Assembly: GCA_013298325.1 (NCBI GenBank)
Contig: JAAFHJ010000320.1
Coordinates: 1 to 6,034, forward strand
Direction of reading: 5' to 3'
Source: Myxococcales bacterium
GTDB lineage: Bacteria; Myxococcota_A; Polyangia; Polyangiales; Polyangiaceae
Length of the DNA stretch: 6,034 bases
The position numbers and the translations under genes are program-made. Below, one piece after another: positions 1-5,861 of this stretch. Numbering within the stretch: position 1 is the first letter of the stretch; each line of letters begins with the position of its first letter. The notes beneath the pieces were generated by a model. That model searched no databases. It was given only the letters and a program-made list of their open reading frames with translations, and had not been told where the DNA came from.

Positions 1-2
1 GC

Positions 3-590
3 CTTGAAAAGTCGGCACCGACCAGTGGGCTCCGAAGCCTCGTCGCGCCGTCGGTCACCGGCGAGTGCGATGAGATCTCGGCGCTGTTCGCGTTCCTGGC
101 GACGCAGGTCGGCGTGAAGCAGGTCGGCCTCTTTTGGCCGACAAGCAACCACACGATCGCCGCCTGGACGCCGGTACTGACGGGGAAGCGTCCGACGCGA
201 ATCCTGATTCCGACGACGCAGATCTTCCAATCGTGCGAGGCCGGTTTCGGAACAACGACGTTTACGCCTGACGTCCAAAGGACCGTCTACGCCTACCAGG
301 CGCGCGATCTGGCGAAGACGGCGAAGGTACCCGACGGTGCCTTCTTCCTCGCGCAACTTCAAGCATATGCGCCGGCGAGTGATGAACTCCTCGCGCTGCT
401 GCGCCTCGATCGCGGCCAGCGCTACGACACGTCGTTTGGCGCGTGCGCGGCGGCCCGTCAATCGCTCGTTGCGTCGCTTTCTTCAAAGCCACTTTCCGCC
501 GCCGACCGGGCCGCCTTGACCCATTACTTGACCGAAGAACGCGGCCTCTCCAGCGCCAGCTCGGCGGCGATCACCCTGCTGGCGCCGTAG
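3..590 (+). CDS. C-terminal part of unknown protein, possibly transglutaminase-like (5' end outside window)
   Basis: The frame is open from the left edge of the window to a TAG stop at 588-590, giving 195 visible residues, so the true start lies upstream. An internal GTG at 114 is an unlikely start because the coding-like sequence continues without a break before it. Numbered from the edge, Cys22 (in GECDE) begins a helix-like stretch and is followed by a hydrophobic strand QVGLFW and His50 (in SNHTIAAW). A second strand, RILIPTTQIF, lies at about 66-75. This Cys-helix-strand-His-strand order resembles the core of transglutaminase-like or papain-like folds. The usual third acidic residue is not evident; Ile/Pro/Thr occupy its place. 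Cys78 and another Cys in FGACAA (about residue 145) are also present. The C-terminal third looks helical. Coding confidence is high; the fold assignment is a tentative inference from residue pattern and no function is claimed. Confidence 0.82.
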   Translation, partial: LEKSAPTSGLRSLVAPSVTGECDEISALFAFLATQVGVKQVGLFWPTSNHTIAAWTPVLTGKRPTRILIPTTQIFQSCEAGFGTTTFTPDVQRTVYAYQARDLAKTAKVPDGAFFLAQLQAYAPASDELLALLRLDRGQRYDTSFGACAAARQSLVASLSSKPLSAADRAALTHYLTEERGLSSASSAAITLLAP

Positions 591-615
591 CCCGGCGCGA
601 TCAAATCGGCGGCAG

Positions 616-636
616 GAGCGCTCTAGGGGTGCGCTC
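616..636. repeat. Short inverted repeat between first gene and prmA
   Basis: GAGCGC at 616-621 is complementary to GCGCTC at 631-636, with a 9-base loop. It lies 25 bases after the upstream stop and 30 bases before the prmA start. There is no T-run after it, so it is a poor intrinsic terminator. A 6-bp repeat can arise by chance in sequence this GC-rich. I see no convincing promoter boxes in the 75-base gap (591-665). Confidence 0.22.
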
Positions 637-665
637 GCGAATTGCCTGCGGTAGACGGCTCCGCC

Positions 666-1574
666 ATGACCGAGCCCGTGCTTGCCCCCGAACCGCGCTT
701 CCCGTTCCTCCTCCTCGACGTCGCTGCGGAGGAGGCCGACGTCTTCTCGGCAGCCCTCTTTGAGTGCGGCGCCGATGGCGTGGAAGAGCGCGACGCGACG
801 ACGCTGATCAAAGGGCGTACCGGCGACAAGGTGACGCTCGTCGGCTCCTTCGAGACGATGGAAGAGGCCGAAATGGCTCGCGAATCTTTCAAGTCGTCGA
901 TGGAGGAAGACCCGGCGCTCGCCGCCATGAATCCGGTCCTCGAGGTCATCGTCGGCGACGCCTGGCGCGACGCTTGGAAGGTCCACTTCCGCCCCTTCGC
1001 CATCGGCCCCGGCATCGTCATCCGGCCGCCGTGGGAGACCTACGAAGCCAAAGCAGGTGAAATCGTTCTCGAACTGGAGCCGGGTCGCGCCTTCGGGACC
1101 GGCCTCCACGAAACGACGAGCCTCGTCGCCGGTCTCCTCTGCAATTCGAAAGAGCGCTTCGCCGGCCAGGAAATTCTCGACGTCGGCACCGGCTCGGGCA
1201 TCCTTGCCCTCATCGCCCTCGCCCACGGCGCCGGCAAGGCCCGCTGCACCGACAACGACCCGGATGTCGTCGACGTCGTCCTCGAAAACGCCGGCCGCAA
1301 CGGCCTCGGCGACCGCGTCGTCGTCGATACGACCGACATCAAGGACGTGGCCGGCGCCTACCCGGTCGTCGTCGCCAACATCGAAGCGCGCATCCTGATC
1401 CCGATGGCGGCCGATCTCACCGCCCGAGTGGCGAAGGACGGCCTCCTCGTCCTCTCCGGCATCCTCGTCCCCCAAAAGGCCGACGTCATCGCCGCCTACG
1501 CCCCCTTCGGCATGACCGTCGTCGACGCGCCGGAAAAAGGGGAGTGGATCTCCATCGCCTTCACCAAGGCCTGA
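666..1574 (+). CDS. prmA: Ribosomal protein L11 methyltransferase PrmA
   Basis: The product is a 302-residue cytoplasmic enzyme that uses S-adenosylmethionine to trimethylate amino groups of ribosomal protein L11; E. coli PrmA is 293 residues. Visible family features, in order, are: an N-terminal substrate-recognition region (about 1-90); the conserved W-x3-W-x3-F-x-P-F pattern at about 100-111; AFGTGLHETT at 142-151 (family norm AFGTGxHxTT); the SAM-binding glycine motif DVGTGSGIL at 172-180; acidic residues in TDNDPD at 195-200; VVANIEA at 235-241; LSGIL at 263-267; and the C-terminal GEWISIAF. ATG 666 is preferred because the alternative in-frame TTG at 642 adds only MPAVDGSA, which is unlike the family N-terminus; however, no strong Shine-Dalgarno precedes 666. 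The stop is 4 bases before rsmE, so the two are probably co-transcribed. In VVANIEA, Glu240 sits where Leu is usual (VANIL). Confidence 0.95.
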   Translation: MTEPVLAPEPRFPFLLLDVAAEEADVFSAALFECGADGVEERDATTLIKGRTGDKVTLVGSFETMEEAEMARESFKSSMEEDPALAAMNPVLEVIVGDAWRDAWKVHFRPFAIGPGIVIRPPWETYEAKAGEIVLELEPGRAFGTGLHETTSLVAGLLCNSKERFAGQEILDVGTGSGILALIALAHGAGKARCTDNDPDVVDVVLENAGRNGLGDRVVVDTTDIKDVAGAYPVVVANIEARILIPMAADLTARVAKDGLLVLSGILVPQKADVIAAYAPFGMTVVDAPEKGEWISIAFTKA

Positions 1575-1578
1575 GATC

Positions 1579-2328
1579 ATGCGTACGATCCGCCTCCCGC
1601 TCTCGCCACTACCTGAAGAAAATCAGGTGGTTGCGCTGCCGCCGGAGGCGGTTCGCTATTTGAGTACGGTGCTCCGCCTGCGGGCGGGGGCGCGGTTTGT
1701 CGCCTTTGATCGCCGAACCGGCATGGAGGCCGATGGCGAACTCCTCGAGGGGGGAGCCTCCTTCGGGCCGGCCCGGCCGGGGGTCATCGCCGACGCTCCG
1801 GCGCTGCTCCTGCAGGGGTGGGCGAAGGGGGACAAGAACGAGAGCGTGCTCCAGGATGCGACCGAGCTCGGCGCGAGCCATGTGCTCTTCTTTGCGGCGG
1901 CGCGCAGCGTCGCAAAAGTCGAAGAAGGCAAAAAGAGGACTGCCAAAGAAGAGCGTTTGATGGCGGTCGCCGAAGGGGCGGCGCGGCAATCGGGGCGCGC
2001 CGATGTGCCGGTCGTGACGACGCCGGTCCCGCTGACCGAGGTGCTCGCGGAGGCGGCGGCGGTCGCGGAGCGGCGCTTTGTGCTCGTGCCGACCGCGGAG
2101 CGATCGCTGGGGACCGAATGGGTGCATCATGCACATGAGTCGGTAGCGTTTCTCGTGGGGCCCGAGGGGGGGCTTGCGCCCGAAGAGATCGCGCTCGCAG
2201 AAACATTTGGATTTGTTCCTGTTTCCCTCGGCGCGTATGTGCTTCGTTGCGAGACGGTCGCCGCAGCACTCCTCGGCGCGCTCCGTGTGCTCCGAACGGA
2301 CCCCCGCGACCCCGCAAAACTGCGCTAG
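1579..2328 (+). CDS. rsmE: 16S rRNA (uracil-1498-N3)-methyltransferase RsmE
   Basis: The product is 249 residues, normal for RsmE, a SPOUT-class methyltransferase that makes m3U1498 in the decoding region of 16S rRNA with S-adenosylmethionine. An N-terminal PUA-like domain (about 1-75) contains the VLRLRAG pattern at 31-37. The SPOUT domain shows KGDKNE at 83-88, ATELG at 94-98, RQSGR at 136-140, the SAM-knot motif GPEGGL at 194-199, and SLGAYVLRCET at 216-226, corresponding to the family's SLGxRxLRxET. The usual Pro-Arg pair in that last motif is Ala-Tyr here, while Arg223, Glu225 and Thr226 are kept. ATG 1579 follows the prmA TGA by 4 bases; AAGG at about 1566-1569 may serve as a weak ribosome binding site. 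The C-terminus ends in a short Arg/Asp/Pro tail. The prmA-rsmE order is a common bacterial pairing and supports both calls. Confidence 0.96.
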   Translation: MRTIRLPLSPLPEENQVVALPPEAVRYLSTVLRLRAGARFVAFDRRTGMEADGELLEGGASFGPARPGVIADAPALLLQGWAKGDKNESVLQDATELGASHVLFFAAARSVAKVEEGKKRTAKEERLMAVAEGAARQSGRADVPVVTTPVPLTEVLAEAAAVAERRFVLVPTAERSLGTEWVHHAHESVAFLVGPEGGLAPEEIALAETFGFVPVSLGAYVLRCETVAAALLGALRVLRTDPRDPAKLR

Positions 2329-2341
2329 CATCGCCGCCCCA

Positions 2342-3832
2342 ATGCTTGAGCGCATCGCCCTCCACCAGACGCGCCTCCGGACCCCGGGCCTCGGCCTCGA
2401 CGCGAAAGGGGTCGCCCTCGGCGCCAAGGGGCTTGTGCTCCTTCCGAGCATCGATCGTCTTGTTGCGTTCCTCGCCGTGTATACGCGGGAACGGAGCCTG
2501 GAAGACCTTCTTCAATCGCTAGTGATCCGCGCCGTCAAATCGAAATTGGGGACGCGCGAACTCGTTCTTGAGGTGAGCGCCGAGTCGTCGGACCGCATGG
2601 ATCGCCTCGCCGAGACGGCCCGTCTCGTCGGCGGCTTCAGCTTCACCGGCACGAGCCGCCACTTCGTCCAGTATCGGGATGCCGCCGCCCCCTTCGGCTA
2701 CGACGCCGGCCAGCTCCTCCCGAGCGACGCGGCGCTGGTCCTCTACCACGACACCTTCACCCAGAGTTACGAGGCCGACGCCCCCATCGACCTGCGCGCG
2801 CTCCTCCTCCGGCTGGAGCCCCACGTCGACCCGACGACCGCCCTCGAAGATGGGCCGCGTTGGTTCGTCACCGAGCAGGGCTTAGGCCCTGCATTAATTC
2901 ACTATTTCGTGCGCTCGCGCGTCCAGGCCGATGTGACGATCGCCGAGTGGCCACCGGAGAGCGCCTTCGACGAGGGGCCGGTGCGCCGCTACCTGTTTCA
3001 GGTCACCGACCTCCCGCCGCGGATGAAGCGCCTCCTCCACTCGACGCCCGGGATTGTGGGGTTCCTGCCGACGGCCCCCGGCGTCGCCGTCGAGGCTGGC
3101 TTCCGCCACCCGGTCACCCTGCGCGCCTGCCCGGTCTTTGACGGCGGCGGGATGGTCTTCCTCCGCGGCCACCGGAAAGAGCCGCTGATTGTAAAACAAC
3201 TTCCGCAACTTGGTGATGTGCGCGCCTTTGCCCGCGTCGAACTCCACGGGCTCGACGTGGGTCAGAAGCCGGCGGCCCAGCAGACGCGCGCCCCGGAGCC
3301 GGTCCGCGTCCCCCTCCGGATCGTGCCGACGACGCGCGCCTTCCGGAACGTCACCGCCTCCTTCCTGCTGCCCCACGAGGTCCCCCTCTTCCGGAAGCTC
3401 GCCTACGCGCTCCCGCCTTCAACGATCGCCAAGACGCGCATCGCGATCACGGCGAAGGGGGCTTTCTTGCGCAATTCTCAGGGGATCGAAGCGATCCCCC
3501 TCGGCGAATTTTTCGTCGAGGTCCACCCCCAGCTCCACCTCCCGGCCGGCTTCGACTTCATCCCTGCCGTGGCGCCGGAAGTGCTCCACCGAGCCCTTGG
3601 GACGCCGCCCGGGGTCGCCGTCTTTGTGATGCGGGACGGAAAGGCTCTTTCCGTCGAGGAACACGGGTTTGTCCCCCTCGAAACGCTTCTGCTCGAGGCG
3701 ACCCCCTGGGAACCGCTCGCGGCAGAACCGATTGAGCGTGCGCTGGGAGAAACTCCGATTGAGTTGACGACGAACGAACTCGGCTTCTTTCCGCTCTCGG
3801 GCGTTGCCCCTCCGAAGGAGACAGCCCTCTAA
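2342..3832 (+). CDS. Unknown 496-residue protein, third gene of the prmA-rsmE run
   Basis: I do not recognise this protein with confidence. ATG 2342 (MLERIALHQTR) is chosen because it lies 13 bases after the rsmE stop; upstream in-frame starts such as 2174 would add an Arg/Ser-rich stretch that is only the shadow of rsmE. No Shine-Dalgarno is visible before 2342. No signal peptide, membrane segment or nucleotide-binding motif is seen, so it is probably cytoplasmic. It appears to have an N-terminal region (about 1-165), a middle domain (about 170-305, containing FLPTAPGVAVEAGFRHP at about 241-257), a Pro/Ala/Gln-rich linker (about 306-320) and a C-terminal beta-rich domain (about 322-455, containing IEAIPLGEFFVEV). 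The general look recalls accessory domains of MoxR/vWA or FtsH 'ternary' systems, but this is a weak impression and no ATPase or vWA gene is nearby. There is one cysteine (263). Its stop overlaps the next start by one base. Confidence 0.85.
   Translation: MLERIALHQTRLRTPGLGLDAKGVALGAKGLVLLPSIDRLVAFLAVYTRERSLEDLLQSLVIRAVKSKLGTRELVLEVSAESSDRMDRLAETARLVGGFSFTGTSRHFVQYRDAAAPFGYDAGQLLPSDAALVLYHDTFTQSYEADAPIDLRALLLRLEPHVDPTTALEDGPRWFVTEQGLGPALIHYFVRSRVQADVTIAEWPPESAFDEGPVRRYLFQVTDLPPRMKRLLHSTPGIVGFLPTAPGVAVEAGFRHPVTLRACPVFDGGGMVFLRGHRKEPLIVKQLPQLGDVRAFARVELHGLDVGQKPAAQQTRAPEPVRVPLRIVPTTRAFRNVTASFLLPHEVPLFRKLAYALPPSTIAKTRIAITAKGAFLRNSQGIEAIPLGEFFVEVHPQLHLPAGFDFIPAVAPEVLHRALGTPPGVAVFVMRDGKALSVEEHGFVPLETLLLEATPWEPLAAEPIERALGETPIELTTNELGFFPLSGVAPPKETAL
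3814..3820 (+). promoter_or_regulatory. Ribosome binding site for the 387-residue unknown protein
   Basis: GAAGGAG lies within the last codons of the preceding gene, 11 bases before ATG 3832. It is the clearest Shine-Dalgarno-like sequence in this gene run and supports 3832 as the start. Together with the TAATG junction it fits reinitiation or coupled translation. Confidence 0.5.
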
Positions 3833-4995
3833 TGGCGGAGACCGTCCACGCGCTCGCCGAGCGCCTCTTTGCCGGCTTTTTGGCGCCACTGGTCGTCGGT
3901 GGGACGATGACACCGGGGCATCCGATCGGCGGAGAGGCTGCTTTTTCCCTCGCAGAGTCCGATCATCCCTCGGCCGACATCGACCTGCGCGCCCATGTCG
4001 ATCTCGCGCGTGTCCGCCGGGCGCGTTCCCTCGTTCCGATCGATCGCTTCGACGGCATCGACGGCGCGAGCTGGGTCCTTGCCGCGGCCCTTCACGATCT
4101 CGTGCTGACGGCACATCCCGAACTCGCAAAGACGTTTCAATCGGACAATCCGCAGAAGCTACTCACGATTGTGTTGGCGACGCTCGACAAGATCCCGCCG
4201 ACACAAACGCCCGGGGAGGCGCTCGCGCGGCACACACTCTTTGCACGAATGCTTGAAATTTCGCGCACCGATCGCGCGATTTCCTGGTGGACCGGGAAGG
4301 CGCTCTTCCTTGGCGAAGAGGTGCCGGCGCGCCTCACCGCGTGGCCCGAGTTTCGAAAGGTGCAGATCGACGAGCAGCACCACCCGCTGGTGACGCTCCC
4401 GGCCCATGGCGGTCGCGTCGATCCGCTCGGCTTCCGCGAGGCAGTTGGGCGCTTCTTGGGAAGAACCCCGCTTACCGACTTCGCCTACCTCCACCGCGAC
4501 GCTGGCGACGACTCGCTCTTTCCGCCGTTTTCGCTGACAGCGAGCCACCTCGCGCTGCTCGGCACGCGAGCCGGGCGGACCCTCGCTTTGCGTGCAGAGT
4601 GCACGGGGAACGTCGATCGCTCGCTGGGGCCCCAAAATTCCCTCGGTACCGCCGATCGCGCCCTCGGGCGGGCGGTCCGTCTGCTTGCCCATGGCGGTGG
4701 CGGCTGGGGGCGCGCCACGGCACCGATCGCCTATTTGGGGGAGCGCGTCTTGCGGCGGGCCCAACAGGAACTCGCGAGCGCGTCCGACCCGAAACCGCTG
4801 GTTCTTCCAAGCGATCCGGAAGCGATCGTCGCGCTCACCTGGGGGGCCGCCTGGGCCCAGCTGGAGATCGCCCTCCACGGGGAGAGCTTCTCCGCGCTGG
4901 AGCGCCGTGGGCTCCTCGCGCTGATCGCCCCCCTCGCGAGCCACGGCGCTGCGAGCGATGTGAAAGCGCGCCTCGAAGCCTCCCTCGCGAGCTAG
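3832..4995 (+). CDS. Unknown 387-residue protein, translationally coupled to the preceding gene
   Basis: I do not recognise this protein. ATG 3832 overlaps the preceding TAA (3830-3832) by one base, and a GAAGGAG ribosome binding site lies 11 bases upstream, so the start is well supported. The protein has no signal peptide or clear membrane segment and looks mostly alpha-helical, with helix-like stretches at about 1-21, 80-95, 108-119, 128-145, 200-209, 272-287, 301-315, 329-349 and 354-369. A Gly-rich turn, AHGGGGWG, lies at about 286-293 but does not match a P-loop, since no Gly-Lys-Ser/Thr follows. Trp residues in ISWWTGK (150-156) and the conserved-looking DEQHHP (180-185) may mark functional surface. 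It has a single Cys, at 257. Overlap with the preceding gene suggests the two products are made in step and may bind each other. The gene is last in the run and is followed by an inverted repeat. Confidence 0.85.
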   Translation: MAETVHALAERLFAGFLAPLVVGGTMTPGHPIGGEAAFSLAESDHPSADIDLRAHVDLARVRRARSLVPIDRFDGIDGASWVLAAALHDLVLTAHPELAKTFQSDNPQKLLTIVLATLDKIPPTQTPGEALARHTLFARMLEISRTDRAISWWTGKALFLGEEVPARLTAWPEFRKVQIDEQHHPLVTLPAHGGRVDPLGFREAVGRFLGRTPLTDFAYLHRDAGDDSLFPPFSLTASHLALLGTRAGRTLALRAECTGNVDRSLGPQNSLGTADRALGRAVRLLAHGGGGWGRATAPIAYLGERVLRRAQQELASASDPKPLVLPSDPEAIVALTWGAAWAQLEIALHGESFSALERRGLLALIAPLASHGAASDVKARLEASLAS

Positions 4996-4998
4996 AAA

Positions 4999-5050
4999 CA
5001 AACGAAAAAGAGCGCGCTCTTTCGGGCGCACTCTTTGGAGGATTCGTTTG
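4999..5050. terminator. Two-tier inverted repeat, likely terminator between convergent genes
   Basis: The outer arms CAAACGAA (4999-5006) and TTCGTTTG (5043-5050) are perfectly complementary. The inner arms at 5007-5017 and 5026-5036 pair at 10 of 11 positions (one C-A mismatch, 5013/5030). The loop is 8 bases, and a 6-base bulge GGAGGA (5037-5042) separates the two tiers on one side. The 5' half also contains a perfect 16-base palindrome (5007-5022). Read on the minus strand, the inner stem is followed by TTCGTTTGTTT, a fair U-tract for ending the lipoprotein transcript 37 bases after its stop. Read on the plus strand, the arm ends in CTCTTT but lacks a clean U-tract. It sits between two convergent stops (4995 and 5074), as a bidirectional terminator would. 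Confidence 0.62.
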
Positions 5051-5073
5051 GTGGTTCCGGGCGGCCCCGCAAC

Positions 5074-5760
5074 TCACTTCTTGTTGGCAAAGCTCGCGGG
5101 CGCTTCGGCCGGCTCAAGCACTTCGATCTTCTCGAAGGTGAGGATGCCGTTGTCCGGATCGGAGACCATGCCGGTCGTCGACTTCGTGAAGTTGAAGTCG
5201 TAGTTGCCGGTGATGCGGACCTTCGCGCCGACCGCCGGGAGCGGGAACGGAACGTCGACGCCCCAGACGTCGTCCTTCACGAGCTCCTTCGGCGCCTCTT
5301 TCTTGTCGTGGTAAGCCTTCTCGGCCTCGAAAACGACAGCAAAGTTGCGGGCCCAGCCGAGGACACCGATCTTGCGACCGGAGGTGTCCCCCTTCTTGTC
5401 GGCGATGGCAAAGCGGGGGACTTCCGCCTTGCAGTCGTCGGGGTCCTTCTTGCCGACTTCGTGGAGCGCGCAGGCCGGGGCCGACGGAATGTTGCTCTCG
5501 ACGATGTAGCCCTCGATGGTGAGCTTCTTCCCGGCCACTTCCGAGCGATGGATGTCGGAATTGATGTGGTGGGTCGCGCCGTAGACGGTCCACGACTCGC
5601 CGGCTTTGAGGGGGAGCGTCGGCAGCGCCGGAACGCCGGGGAGGTTCGGCTTGCGGCCGGAAGGCGCGGGCGTCGCCTGGTAGGGCTCGTCGTAGGGCTG
5701 TTTGCACCCAAGCGAGAGGACCGTGAGACCCGCGACGACGACGGCAGAGAGCGTGCGCAT
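5074..5760 (-). CDS. Predicted lipoprotein with an OB-like beta-barrel domain
   Basis: The product is 228 residues. The N-terminus MRTLSAVVVAGLTVLSLGC is a lipoprotein signal peptide, with Arg2, a hydrophobic core and Cys19 preceded by SLG. Lipidation at Cys19 would anchor it in the cell envelope; Lys20 at +2 is not the inner-membrane-retention Asp known from E. coli. A Pro-rich linker (about 22-50) follows. The rest shows five alternating hydrophobic strands: KKLTIEGYIVES (78-89), PRFAIADKK (115-123), RKIGVLGWARN (129-139), AKVRITGNYDFNF (179-191) and GILTFEKIEVL (205-215). That order and the Gly placement fit an OB-fold-like barrel, which is my inference. Cys97 and Cys110 could form a disulfide. 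His64, His65 and His71 cluster just before the first strand and could bind a metal. ATG 5758-5760 is the only start that keeps the signal peptide. It has its own likely promoter region (divergent with the next gene) and no co-transcribed partner in the window. Confidence 0.88.
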   Translation of the reverse strand: MRTLSAVVVAGLTVLSLGCKQPYDEPYQATPAPSGRKPNLPGVPALPTLPLKAGESWTVYGATHHINSDIHRSEVAGKKLTIEGYIVESNIPSAPACALHEVGKKDPDDCKAEVPRFAIADKKGDTSGRKIGVLGWARNFAVVFEAEKAYHDKKEAPKELVKDDVWGVDVPFPLPAVGAKVRITGNYDFNFTKSTTGMVSDPDNGILTFEKIEVLEPAEAPASFANKK

Positions 5761-5824
5761 GGGAAGGGCTCGCTAGCACGCTTCTTTTCGTCGTTTCAAG
5801 TACGGGGGAATTCAGGCGGTTTTT

Positions 5825-5841
5825 CCTCGCATTTCGCGAGG
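5825..5841. promoter_or_regulatory. Small hairpin or operator-like inverted repeat in the divergent intergenic region
   Basis: CCTCGC (5825-5830) and GCGAGG (5836-5841) are complementary around the 5-base loop ATTTC, 20 bases before ATG 5862, directly after a run of five T (5820-5824). It could be a leader hairpin of the plus-strand lipoprotein or a dyad operator shared by the two divergent genes. I could not assign convincing -35/-10 boxes in 5761-5861; a minus-strand TTGAAA (5794-5799) is -35-like but has no good -10 partner. Confidence 0.28.
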
Positions 5842-5861
5842 TCGCTGGTCATGGTGGCACG

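Noticed and set aside
642..665. TTG 642 as the prmA start
   Set aside because: It adds eight residues unlike PrmA N-termini, and TTG is a rarer start than ATG 666. It is not excluded because neither start has a strong ribosome binding site.
483..1580. Long minus-strand open frame (365 codons) opposite prmA
   Set aside because: It is a mirror of prmA's strong codon bias in GC-rich DNA. Its translation is Gly/Asp/Glu/Arg-rich with no family pattern, while the plus strand encodes a clear PrmA.
2174..2341. N-terminal extension of the 496-residue protein back to 2174
   Set aside because: It lies inside rsmE in another frame and gives an Arg/Ser-rich sequence. ATG 2342 directly after the rsmE stop is far more plausible.
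4109..4131. Metal-dependent active site from the H-P-E-L stretch in the 387-residue protein
   Set aside because: A lone His and Glu in a helix without the spacing of a known metallohydrolase motif (such as HExxH) is not evidence of catalysis.
2342..4995. A complete MoxR/vWA or FtsH ternary conflict system
   Set aside because: No AAA+ ATPase, vWA, protease or toxin gene is in the window, and the run ends at 4995 against a convergent gene. Only a vague similarity in style for one protein supports the idea.
4159..5031. Minus-strand open frame (290 codons) opposite the 387-residue protein
   Set aside because: It is a shadow frame: Arg/Glu/Gly-rich, running through the inverted repeat, and conflicting with a well-placed plus-strand gene that has a ribosome binding site and stop/start overlap.
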